In this document: one piece after another, positions 1-6,111 of the stretch
Layout: every line of letters begins with the position of its first letter
Numbering within the stretch: the stretch's first letter is position 1
Source of the DNA: Actinomycetota bacterium
GTDB taxonomy: Bacteria; Actinomycetota; Acidimicrobiia; Acidimicrobiales; Iamiaceae
Assembly (NCBI GenBank): GCA_018268545.1
Contig: JAFDWI010000190.1
Location: forward strand, 1-7,117
Direction: 5' to 3'
Length of the DNA stretch: 7,117 bases
The notes under the pieces: generated by a model
What the model was told of the DNA's origin: nothing
The model's database searches: none
The model's input: the letters and a program-made list of their open reading frames with translations, nothing else
Translations under genes and position numbers: made by a program

Positions 1-2
1 AA

Positions 3-1094
3 CCGTGCCACCGTGTGACCCCACGCTGCGTTCGCCATCCGATCCGCGACCACCGCGAGCACGCGGTCGCCGGCGACATGGCCGAATTCGTCGTTGACGG
101 GTTTGAAGTCGTCGAGGTCGCAGTACAGCAACGCCCGCGCCCGGCCACCGGATTCGGCCAGGGCGGCGGTGAAGGTGCTGCGGTTCACCAACCCGGTCAA
201 GGCGTCGTGTGCGACCCGCCACATCAGCTCACGACGTTGCGAACCCCAACCTTCGACGAGGCGTGCCAGGTCGACGAGCCGCTCGACGCGGCGCCGCATG
301 ATGCGACCCGGCGGCCCCTCGGTCCAGTGCCAGACGAACATCGCCGTGTCCGAGGCGTCGCCGGTCGCGGTCACGATCGGCGCTCCCCACAGCGCTCCGT
401 GCCCCGCAGCCTGTCCCCTCGCCATCGTCGCCGTCGACACGACATCGGTGAGGTCGGTCACCCCCGATGTGCGCAACACCGTCTCGATCGCGTCGACGTC
501 GTCGGGTGACGGGTCCCCCAACGACAGGTGCCGGGCGCCGAACACCCGATTGAAGCGATAGCCGTCCCAACCGGCGCCGATCGTCGCGACGGCTCCCGGG
601 ATCTCGTGACCCAACAGCGGCGGCAGCATCGTCAACAAGTCGTCTTCCGACGTGCCGTCCAAGATGGCCCGCACGACATCCGCGAGACCCTGCGCGATCC
701 CGGCCGGATGGATCTGTGCGAGGTAACCGTCGACGCCGGGCCAGTGGACCCGCCGGGTCATGACGTCGACCGGCCGCCACGTCCCGGTGGTGGTCCGCAG
801 GCTCACACGGAACGGAGCGGGCACCCAACGCGGATCGTCGAGCGTCGCCGACAGCTCCAGCAATCCGTCCGCCGCGACCGTCAGACTGTCCGGGTCGAGG
901 AAGTCACTGATCGGCCGGCCGACACATTCATCCGGTCGCCACCCCAGCACCTCCACGATGGTGGGCGAAACGAACGTGATGACGAGGTTCGCGTCGAGCA
1001 CGACGAACGGATCGACCGACCCGTCCACCATCCGCCGATTCATCTCCGAATCAGCCGAGATCGGAGCGACCCCATCGAACGTTCCGTCGATCAT
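3..1094 (-). CDS. PAS-GGDEF signalling protein (probable diguanylate cyclase), C-terminus cut by window edge
   Basis: Seen: an uninterrupted minus-strand frame of 364 residues, open to the left edge. Residues about 25-125 read as a PAS domain (PFVVLDANLVITFVSPTIVE, then GWRPDECVGRP and DFLDPDSL). Residues about 135-285 form a less clear segment, perhaps GAF-like. A GGDEF domain starts at about 292 with HDALTGLVNR (296-305), then DLDDFKPVND from 326 and the GH..GDRVL element at 338. Known: GGDEF domains make cyclic di-GMP from two GTP, and N-terminal PAS/GAF modules sense signals. The first metal-binding Asp region (DLDDF) is present. The catalytic GG(D/E)EF loop lies beyond the window, so activity, and any EAL domain behind it, cannot be judged. 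There is no signal peptide or membrane segment, so a cytoplasmic sensor is likely. The start is set by a good ribosome-binding site seven bases upstream. The gene is divergent from the GH38 gene. Confidence 0.9.
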   Translation of the reverse strand, partial: MIDGTFDGVAPISADSEMNRRMVDGSVDPFVVLDANLVITFVSPTIVEVLGWRPDECVGRPISDFLDPDSLTVAADGLLELSATLDDPRWVPAPFRVSLRTTTGTWRPVDVMTRRVHWPGVDGYLAQIHPAGIAQGLADVVRAILDGTSEDDLLTMLPPLLGHEIPGAVATIGAGWDGYRFNRVFGARHLSLGDPSPDDVDAIETVLRTSGVTDLTDVVSTATMARGQAAGHGALWGAPIVTATGDASDTAMFVWHWTEGPPGRIMRRRVERLVDLARLVEGWGSQRRELMWRVAHDALTGLVNRSTFTAALAESGGRARALLYCDLDDFKPVNDEFGHVAGDRVLAVVADRMANAAWGHTVAR

Positions 1095-1101
1095 CCGGCA
1101 A

Positions 1102-1112
1102 CCCTCCCTCCT
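1102..1112 (-). promoter_or_regulatory. Ribosome-binding site of the PAS-GGDEF gene
   Basis: Read on the minus strand, AGGAGGGAGGG lies directly upstream of the ATG at 1094. Its GGAGGG part sits seven bases from the start and its AGGAGG part twelve. This purine-rich double Shine-Dalgarno fixes the start codon. Confidence 0.75.
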
Positions 1113-1352
1113 GCCGTTCCCGGCGAGCCTCCCATCGGACCTCGAAGGTATCCGATGTTGCCACGAATCGTGTCCACCACCATGCTCCCGCGTCGAGTTC
1201 GCACCGCGCCCGCCGTCCCGGGGCAGCGCCGCATGGGCATGTCACGCCCCTGGTGCTGTGACCACGTCGTCCCCATTCGTCGCGATCCTATCGCTCTGGC
1301 ACGGACCGAACTCCGGTGGCCGAGGCGGGCTGCACGACCTCGCCGAACCGGC

Positions 1353-1357
1353 AAGGA
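1353..1357 (+). promoter_or_regulatory. Ribosome-binding site of the GH38 gene
   Basis: AAGGA lies seven bases before the ATG at 1365. It decides this start over the ATG at 1155 and over the much longer upstream open frame, which is merely antisense to the PAS-GGDEF gene. Confidence 0.65.
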
Positions 1358-1364
1358 TGGCCCG

Positions 1365-3911
1365 ATGCCCGACGAAGCCACCCTGCGCAGCAGCCTCGGA
1401 ATCCCCGAGCAGGCAAGTCAGGTCCTCGTCGTGGCCGAGTCGACCCACTGGGATCCCGATTGGCTGTTGACCTCCACGGAATACCTGCGCCTGATGGTCG
1501 CACCCACGCTCGACCGGGCGCTCGACGCCCTCGCCGCCGAACCACGCCGCATCTACAGCGTGGAGTGCGCGTTCTACCCGGCGGCCTACCTCCGCCTCCG
1601 ACCCGAACGCACCGAAGCATTCGTGCGGTTCGCGAACGAAGGTCGGCTGCGCTTCACCGGAAGCGGCGTCACCACCCCGGACACGTTGCTCCCCGAGGAC
1701 GAGTTGCTGCTGCGAGACCTGCTCGAGGGCGCGTCGTGGCTCCGGTCGATCGGCATCACCGCCGAGCCACGCACGCTGTACCTCCCCGACAGCTTCGGGC
1801 ATTCGCCCGGCGTTCCCGCGCTGCTCGGCGCCGCCGGCGTCGAGTACGCGTCGATCTGTCGGATCGACGGCATGTCGTTCCCGGGCGCGGAGCTCGAATC
1901 CGATGACCACTTCCCCGTTCCCGGGACGACCGCGGCGCGGCTGACCGACGAGGGTTCGGCAGACTTCTTCTGGCGTTCCCCCGATGGTTCGAAGGTGCTC
2001 ACGCACTGGCACGCGTTCGGCTACGGCCACGGGGACATGATCGGTCACGCCGGATTCACCCGGGTGATGGGACTCCCGCTCGCTTGGCCGTCACGACAGA
2101 GCCATGCCGTCGGATCCCGGATCGAGAAATGGTCGGCGCAGCTCGCACCCCTCGCACGCACCCCCTATCGGCTGCTGTCGATCGGGTTCGACTTCTCACG
2201 TCCCGTACCGCGGCTGGTCGACCTGCTCGACGCCTGGAACGGTGACGGCTACGAGCGAACCGGCATCTGGGCCGTGAACGCCGGACTGGACGACTACTTC
2301 GATCTGGTCGCATGCCACGCCGAGCGACTCCCGACGATCGACGCCGACCCGAACCCGTACTGGACCGGCTTCTACGCGACCCGCCCGGCACTCAAACGTG
2401 CCTGCCGCGACCTGGGGCGGGATCTGGTCACGCTCGATGCACTCCGGGCCCGGCGATGCATGTCGACAGACCCGGACCACGGCACCGACCCCGACACGGG
2501 TGCCGGTGACACCGCCGCCGACTCGGCCGACGAATGCCGTGATGCACGATGGATCATCGCCACGGCAAACCATCACGACCTGATCACCGGCACCTCACCG
2601 GATCGGACCGCTCGACGCGAACAGTGGCCGTGGATCGACCGGGCTCGCCGCGAGCTGACCGCGGCCGTCGAGCGTCTCGGTGGCACACCGACCGAGCGTG
2701 CCACCACGCCGATCTCCACGGCCGACGGGCCCGCGCCGGTCGAACGCGACGCGGACCGCGTGAGCGTCACCACCGCGCACTTCACCGCGATCTTCGACGC
2801 GGCTCACGGCGGCACCCTCGTGTCGTTGACCGGAACCGATGGTGACGAGCTCGTCCGAGGTCGGACGTTGGCGTGCGAATCGACGGCGGAGAGCGGTGGG
2901 TTGTGGCGCATGGGGCTCGAGTTCCCCGGAGGGACATGGCATTCGACGGCGTCGACGGCAGAGTCGCCCGCTTCCGTTGCGGTGACACGCGCCGGCGATG
3001 CCGTCGTGGTCCGGATCGATGCGACGCTGGAACATCGACCGGTCCGGATCATCGCGTCGTTCCCCGACGCGGAACCGGTGGTGGAGGTCACGACCGAAGT
3101 TTCGCCTCGACTCCGACGCACCGTGGGATTCCGGTGGGAGGCTCGAGCGACGATCGGCGAAATACTGATGCACCAGCCCGGTGCGGTCGTGTCCCGGCCG
3201 CTTGCTCGGCGCTATGAACCGACGTTCTGGCCACTGCACTCGTGGCTGACCACCGGTCCGGCCGGACCGGCCGCTGCGCCAGCGGTCGCGCCCACCTCGG
3301 CCGACGTGCCCACGGCCGACCTGCGCTTTGCGATCGCCACCGCCGTTCCGACCGCCGTCCGCGCCGATTCCGACGGCACGATCGCTACCGTCGTGGCACG
3401 CACCGCTCCGCGTGAACTGGCGTGGGGCGTCGTGCCCCTGCTCGGCCCGGCATGGGGGTGGGAGCGTGGGATCCAGGTCGCCCACCTCGCGATCGCCCCG
3501 GCGGTTCCCCGAGGCGAGCCGGCCGACCGGATCGGCCGGATGCTGCAACGCCGTGCGGACCTCCTCGCCGGACGCCACACCCCCGAGTGGCCGGTGGTGT
3601 GCGACGACCCCGACATCGAGATCGCTTCGGTGAAACCCGCCGATCGGGGCGCCGGCGTCATCGTGCGCCTGCGGAACTGGCACGACGCCGGAGCGCGCGA
3701 CACAGGCACCGGCTCGAGAACCGACGCGGGACCCGATGCGGCCCCGGGTTCGGTCGAACTCGCGCTCGCCGGCGGTGTCTCGGCGACGATCACCTCGGCT
3801 GTGCGTTGCGACGCGCTCGAACGCGACGGTCGACGCCTCACCGTCACCGACGGCGTGGTCACCGTACCGATCGACGCGCATCTCGTCTCGGTCCGGCTCA
3901 CCGTGGCTTGA
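1365..3911 (+). CDS. Glycoside hydrolase family 38 protein (alpha-mannosidase type)
   Basis: Predicted 848 residues. Seen: the N-terminal catalytic domain opens with ESTHWDPDW (25-33), contains YLPDSFGHSPG (139-149) and is followed by the helical-domain motif NHHDLITGT (402-410). From about 465 a beta-rich C-terminal half follows, as in GH38 enzymes. Known: GH38 alpha-mannosidases hydrolyse alpha-mannosides with retention, using an Asp nucleophile and a zinc bound by His, two Asp and His. By motif matching to Golgi alpha-mannosidase II these are H28, D30, D142 (also nucleophile) and H404, all present, so the protein is probably active. The length suits bacterial GH38 members. There is no signal peptide, so it is probably cytoplasmic and acts on imported oligosaccharides or glycoconjugates; the exact linkage is unknown. 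An Asp-rich, low-complexity stretch (367-392) sits just before the HHD motif, and an Ala/Pro-rich stretch (629-650) lies in the C-terminal half. No transporter or sugar regulator is adjacent. Confidence 0.93.
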   Translation: MPDEATLRSSLGIPEQASQVLVVAESTHWDPDWLLTSTEYLRLMVAPTLDRALDALAAEPRRIYSVECAFYPAAYLRLRPERTEAFVRFANEGRLRFTGSGVTTPDTLLPEDELLLRDLLEGASWLRSIGITAEPRTLYLPDSFGHSPGVPALLGAAGVEYASICRIDGMSFPGAELESDDHFPVPGTTAARLTDEGSADFFWRSPDGSKVLTHWHAFGYGHGDMIGHAGFTRVMGLPLAWPSRQSHAVGSRIEKWSAQLAPLARTPYRLLSIGFDFSRPVPRLVDLLDAWNGDGYERTGIWAVNAGLDDYFDLVACHAERLPTIDADPNPYWTGFYATRPALKRACRDLGRDLVTLDALRARRCMSTDPDHGTDPDTGAGDTAADSADECRDARWIIATANHHDLITGTSPDRTARREQWPWIDRARRELTAAVERLGGTPTERATTPISTADGPAPVERDADRVSVTTAHFTAIFDAAHGGTLVSLTGTDGDELVRGRTLACESTAESGGLWRMGLEFPGGTWHSTASTAESPASVAVTRAGDAVVVRIDATLEHRPVRIIASFPDAEPVVEVTTEVSPRLRRTVGFRWEARATIGEILMHQPGAVVSRPLARRYEPTFWPLHSWLTTGPAGPAAAPAVAPTSADVPTADLRFAIATAVPTAVRADSDGTIATVVARTAPRELAWGVVPLLGPAWGWERGIQVAHLAIAPAVPRGEPADRIGRMLQRRADLLAGRHTPEWPVVCDDPDIEIASVKPADRGAGVIVRLRNWHDAGARDTGTGSRTDAGPDAAPGSVELALAGGVSATITSAVRCDALERDGRRLTVTDGVVTVPIDAHLVSVRLTVA
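3253..3270. repeat. Perfect 18-bp palindrome inside the GH38 gene
   Basis: CCGGTCCGGCCGGACCGG reads identically on both strands. It encodes part of the Gly/Pro/Ala-rich stretch near residues 630-635. It may be a chance product of GC-rich Gly/Pro/Ala codons, but it could form a strong mRNA hairpin or cruciform. Confidence 0.6.
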
Positions 3912-3937
3912 CCGCCGCACGGCATCACGAATCGAAC

Positions 3938-3951
3938 CCGCCGATCGGCGG
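3938..3951. repeat. Perfect 14-bp palindrome downstream of GH38 (possible terminator stem or operator)
   Basis: CCGCCGATCGGCGG is self-complementary and begins 27 bases after the GH38 stop. No T-run follows it, so a canonical intrinsic terminator is not supported. It ends 28 bases before the TAGAGT element, so it could instead be a regulator site for the downstream gene. Confidence 0.45.
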
Positions 3952-3979
3952 TCCGGCGAGCACATCCCGGGTCGGCTCG

Positions 3980-3994
3980 TAGAGTGGGACGCGA
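3980..3994 (+). promoter_or_regulatory. Candidate -10 promoter element upstream of yggS
   Basis: TAGAGT (3980-3985) fits the actinobacterial TANNNT -10 consensus. No good -35 hexamer is found 16-18 bases upstream. A transcript starting seven to nine bases downstream would begin at or next to the ATG at 3994, which is the geometry of leaderless actinobacterial transcripts. The match is short and could be chance. Confidence 0.4.
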
Positions 3995-4053
3995 TGGGTT
4001 CATGTTCCGAATCGTCGACGCCGGGCTGCGGCGCCGACCACACCGATGACTGA
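3994..4053 (+). CDS. Possible leaderless 19-residue micro-ORF overlapping the yggS start
   Basis: Seen: ATG at 3994 opens a 19-codon frame, MGSCSESSTPGCGADHTDD, ending with TGA at 4051-4053. It overlaps the yggS ATG (4046) by eight bases in another frame. It has no ribosome-binding site, but a TAGAGT -10-like element ends eight bases before its ATG. That fits leaderless initiation followed by translational coupling to yggS, which itself lacks a clear ribosome-binding site. The peptide is rich in Ser, Cys, Gly and Asp and matches no family I know. It may be a regulatory leader peptide, or just a chance frame; evidence from sequence alone is thin. Confidence 0.3.
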   Translation: MGSCSESSTPGCGADHTDD

Positions 4054-4885
4054 GCCCGTCGACGGTCCGTCGAGCACCACGGCCGGCACCACCGATCCGG
4101 GCATCGAGTCGATCCCGGCAGGTTCCGCACGGTTCCCGATGTGTCGGAGCCGCGCCGAACTCGAAGCGAACGTCGCCGAGGTCCGAGCCCGCATCGCGGC
4201 CGCGGCGGCGCGGGTCGACCGAAACCCGGCGGACATCCGGCTGTTGCCGGTGACCAAGACGATGGGCGACGAACCGATCTCGTGGCTGGCCGGCACCGGC
4301 GTCACCCTCGTCGGCGAGAACAAGGCCCAGGAGGCGCGATCGAAACGCGAGTTGTTCGATCGGCTCGGGTTCGCGTGGGCGATGATCGGGCACCTGCAGA
4401 CCAACAAGGTCAACCAGGTCGTCGGGTCCGCGACCGAGGTGCACTCGCTCGACCGCCTCGAACTTGCCGAGAAGCTGGATCGCCGACTGCAAACCCTCGG
4501 CGAGTCGCTCGACGTGTACATCCAGGTGAACTCGTCGGGCGAAGCCTCCAAGTACGGGCTCGAACCAGCCGAGGTGTTCGGGTTTGCCGAGGCGATCCGG
4601 TCCATGGACACGTTGCACGTCCGAGGGTTGATGACGCTCGCGGTGTTCTCGGCGGATGCGGCAGCCGTGAATCGCTGCTTCACGACGATGACCGACCTGC
4701 AAGAGCGCCTCCGCCAGGATGCGCACGGCCCCGAGCGTTTCGCCGAGTTGTCGATGGGCATGTCCGGTGACTTCGAACTGGCGATCGAACACGGCGCGAC
4801 CACGGTTCGGGTCGGACAACGGCTCTTCGGTGCACGCGACCTCGGGCCCGATCACTACTGGCCCGGGCTCGCCGCGAAGAACTGA
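4046..4885 (+). CDS. yggS: YggS/PLPBP-family pyridoxal-5'-phosphate homeostasis protein
   Basis: Predicted 279 residues, one alanine-racemase-like TIM-barrel domain. Seen: LPVTKT (67-72) carries the expected PLP-binding lysine K71; GENKAQEA (90-97), IGHLQTNK (114-121), VNSSGEASKYG (161-171), LSMGMSGDFELAIEHG (235-250) and VRVGQRLFG (254-262) are the family's landmarks in order. Known: these proteins bind PLP through a Schiff base without clear enzymatic activity and keep vitamin B6 and amino-acid/keto-acid pools balanced in the cytoplasm. Odd: about 31 residues of Pro/Ser/Thr/Gly-rich sequence precede the conserved domain, making it longer than the roughly 235 residues usual for the family. 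ATG 4046 has no ribosome-binding site, but codons after it are GC3-rich and it could be coupled to the micro-ORF. ATG 4139 (M32, giving 248 residues) is the alternative start. In many Actinobacteria yggS sits beside ftsZ and sepF; here it does not. Confidence 0.96.
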   Translation: MTEPVDGPSSTTAGTTDPGIESIPAGSARFPMCRSRAELEANVAEVRARIAAAAARVDRNPADIRLLPVTKTMGDEPISWLAGTGVTLVGENKAQEARSKRELFDRLGFAWAMIGHLQTNKVNQVVGSATEVHSLDRLELAEKLDRRLQTLGESLDVYIQVNSSGEASKYGLEPAEVFGFAEAIRSMDTLHVRGLMTLAVFSADAAAVNRCFTTMTDLQERLRQDAHGPERFAELSMGMSGDFELAIEHGATTVRVGQRLFGARDLGPDHYWPGLAAKN

Positions 4886-4926
4886 GGTCGTCGGACCCGG
4901 ATGGCACGGCTGGTGAGCACGCGCTT

Positions 4927-4944
4927 CGCCGGGGTCGCCCGGCG
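4927..4944. terminator. GC-rich hairpin downstream of yggS (possible terminator)
   Basis: A perfect 7-bp stem CGCCGGG / CCCGGCG closes a four-base loop GTCG, 42 bases after the yggS stop. There is no T-tract, so it is at most a non-canonical terminator. It may simply separate yggS from the propeller gene. Confidence 0.4.
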
Positions 4945-4953
4945 GCACGACGT

Positions 4954-4970
4954 CCGGGGTGGCACCCTGG
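4954..4970. repeat. Second small hairpin upstream of the propeller gene
   Basis: CCGGGGT and ACCCTGG form a 7-bp stem with one G-T wobble around a three-base loop. It lies 43 bases before the ribosome-binding site of the next gene. It could belong to the termination region or to the promoter/leader of the propeller gene. A CATGGT -10-like element follows at 4983-4988, but without a convincing -35. Confidence 0.3.
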
Positions 4971-5012
4971 CGGGATCTGTGGCATGGTGGATGCACACCG
5001 AACGGCGGACAC

Positions 5013-5017
5013 AGGAG
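5013..5017 (+). promoter_or_regulatory. Ribosome-binding site of the TolB-like gene
   Basis: AGGAG lies seven bases before ATG 5025. It rules out the in-frame GTG at 4959, which would put 22 extra residues in front of a typical signal peptide. Confidence 0.75.
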
Positions 5018-5024
5018 CGGTGAC

Positions 5025-6080
5025 ATGCACAGACGACGGACCAAGATCGGCACATTTGTCGCGAGCGGGGCGATCGCCATCGGCGCCATCGCAGGCCTCG
5101 GTAATTCGGCAGGGGCGGCATTCCCCGGCGAGAACGGTCGTATCGCGTACCAACGTGGGATGGCCGGTTATCCCGAACTTCCCAGTGGAATCGGGTCGGT
5201 GGCCCCCGACGGATCGGCCAACGTCCTGTTGACCGCGCCTTCATCGGGCTCCTACGACACCGGTCCGGACTGGTCACCCGACGGGTCCCGGATCGTCTAT
5301 GCCCGAATGTCCGAGTCCGGCGGCTCGATTCGGGTCATGAACGCCGACGGAACGGGTGACCATTCGATCTTCGGTCCCGGATCGGAGCCGACGTGGTCAC
5401 CGGATGGCACGAAGATCGCGTTCATCGCGATCGATCCGGTCACGTTCGCCCGGCATCTGACGATCATGCACGCGGACGGAACGGGCGCGACGCCGGTGAG
5501 TCCGGCACTCACGAACGAAAGTTCGCCGACCTGGTCTCCCGACGGAGCGTGGATCGCATACGAGCAGGACGACGACATCTGGAAGATCCACCCGGACGGC
5601 TCGACGCCGGTGAACATCACGAACACGCCATCCGAACGCGAAGAAATGCCGGATTGGTCACCTGACGGCAGCCTGATCGCCTACGACCACCTCGACGACC
5701 CCAGCTCGACCGAGCGCGACATCTGGACGATCAGACCCGACGGTACGGGCGCCACCGACATCACGAACGCTCCCGGGTACGACTCGAGCGCAGCGTGGTC
5801 ACCGGATGGCACGAAGATCGCATTCATGTCGGGCCGCACCGGTGGAATCTGGGTCATGGACGCCGATGGATCAAACCAGCATGCGGTGATCAGCGAGTCC
5901 GAGAACGCACTCGGGGGACCGTCGTGGCAGCCGATCCGGCGAGGTGAGACCGTGACGACGACCACGATCGCCGGTGTCCCATCGACGACGTCGACGACAT
6001 CGACGACCATCGTGTCGCCGACGAACTCGGCGGCGCGACCCGCGACGCCGGTGGTCGCCGCACCCACCTACGCGGGCTGA
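5025..6080 (+). CDS. Exported TolB-like WD40/PD40 beta-propeller protein with Ser/Thr-rich C-terminal tail
   Basis: Predicted 351 residues. Seen: an N-terminal signal peptide with basic MHRRRTK, a hydrophobic core (about 9-25) and an AGA-A cleavage region near residues 29-33. Then come PD40 repeats with WSPDG at 83-87, 124-128, 170-174, 211-215 and 258-262 and a degenerate last copy, WQPI, at 301. Each is followed by an I-A-F/Y strand or preceded by an I-W/R-V-M..DG strand. This is a roughly six-bladed propeller like the TolB C-terminal domain. Residues 308-351 are Thr/Ser/Pro/Ala-rich. Known: such propellers are binding scaffolds; TolB itself works with Tol-Pal in Gram-negative envelopes, but no tol genes are here, so calling it TolB would be wrong. 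There is no lipobox, LPXTG motif or C-terminal membrane helix, so it is probably secreted or loosely wall-associated. The RRRTKI segment only weakly resembles a twin-arginine motif. Ligand unknown. Confidence 0.92.
   Translation: MHRRRTKIGTFVASGAIAIGAIAGLGNSAGAAFPGENGRIAYQRGMAGYPELPSGIGSVAPDGSANVLLTAPSSGSYDTGPDWSPDGSRIVYARMSESGGSIRVMNADGTGDHSIFGPGSEPTWSPDGTKIAFIAIDPVTFARHLTIMHADGTGATPVSPALTNESSPTWSPDGAWIAYEQDDDIWKIHPDGSTPVNITNTPSEREEMPDWSPDGSLIAYDHLDDPSSTERDIWTIRPDGTGATDITNAPGYDSSAAWSPDGTKIAFMSGRTGGIWVMDADGSNQHAVISESENALGGPSWQPIRRGETVTTTTIAGVPSTTSTTSTTIVSPTNSAARPATPVVAAPTYAG
5392..5425 (+). repeat. 34-bp direct repeat, copy 1 (propeller blade around residues 123-134)
   Basis: This stretch matches 5794-5827 at 33 of 34 bases, the only difference being a G/A at base 29. 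It covers the WSPDGTKIAF motif. Other WSPDG copies in the gene use different synonymous codons, so the match exceeds what protein similarity requires. Confidence 0.8.
5794..5827 (+). repeat. 34-bp direct repeat, copy 2 (propeller blade around residues 257-268)
   Basis: Second copy of the 34-bp repeat, 402 bp (134 codons) downstream of the first and in the same reading frame. Confidence 0.8.
5982..6008 (+). repeat. Three in-frame 9-bp tandem repeats encoding Ser-Thr-Thr
   Basis: TCGACGACG, TCGACGACA and TCGACGACC follow one another directly. They encode three Ser-Thr-Thr units (residues 320-328) of the tail. Slippage here would change tail length without breaking the frame. Confidence 0.8.
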
Positions 6081-6111
6081 GCCGACCGGCGGGCGACGGG
6101 ACGCTCACGCG
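6071..6111. terminator. Weak inverted repeat across the convergent gene ends
   Basis: CGCG (6071-6074) and TGAGC (6078-6082) can pair with GCTCA (6103-6107) and CGCG (6108-6111), with a three-base bulge and a 20-base loop. The dyad contains the stop codons of both convergent genes, which are only 24 bp apart. It could act as a bidirectional terminator, but there is no T-run and the pairing is modest. Confidence 0.2.

Larger units (their letters stand above)
1095..1364. other. Divergent intergenic region between PAS-GGDEF and GH38 genes
   Basis: This 270-bp region should hold both divergent promoters. No convincing -35/-10 pair is visible. On the minus strand TGGACA (1171-1176) and TACCTT (1145-1150) resemble sigma-70 hexamers but are 20 bases apart, which is too wide. 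A spaced dyad GTCAC (1241-1245) / GTGAC (1258-1262) is present but short. An ATG at 1155 is in frame with the GH38 gene; it would add a 70-residue Arg/Pro-rich extension without a ribosome-binding site, so it is not favoured. Confidence 0.5.

Noticed and set aside
1241..1262. Spaced dyad GTCAC / GTGAC as a CRP-type operator
   Set aside because: The arms are in the opposite order to TGTGA-N6-TCACA and are only five bases long.
528..1364. Long plus-strand open frame running into the GH38 gene from position 528
   Set aside because: It is antisense to the PAS-GGDEF gene, Arg/Pro-rich, and matches no family. The ribosome-binding site and GH38 homology both place the start at 1365.
4960..4988. TGGCAC element resembling a sigma-54 -24 box
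   Set aside because: There is no matching -12 GC element, and sigma-54 is not expected in Actinobacteria.
4959..5024. Upstream GTG start for the propeller gene
   Set aside because: It would place 22 residues ahead of a normal signal peptide; ATG 5025 has an AGGAG at the right distance.
2595..5089. Long minus-strand open frames opposite GH38 and yggS (511 and 625 codons)
   Set aside because: They cross gene boundaries, are Arg/Ser/Pro-rich with no recognisable domain, and arise from the scarcity of stop codons opposite GC-rich coding sequence.
5025..6080. Calling the propeller protein TolB of the Tol-Pal system
   Set aside because: Only the PD40 propeller is shared. The TolB N-terminal domain and other tol/pal genes are absent, and the tail is unlike TolB.
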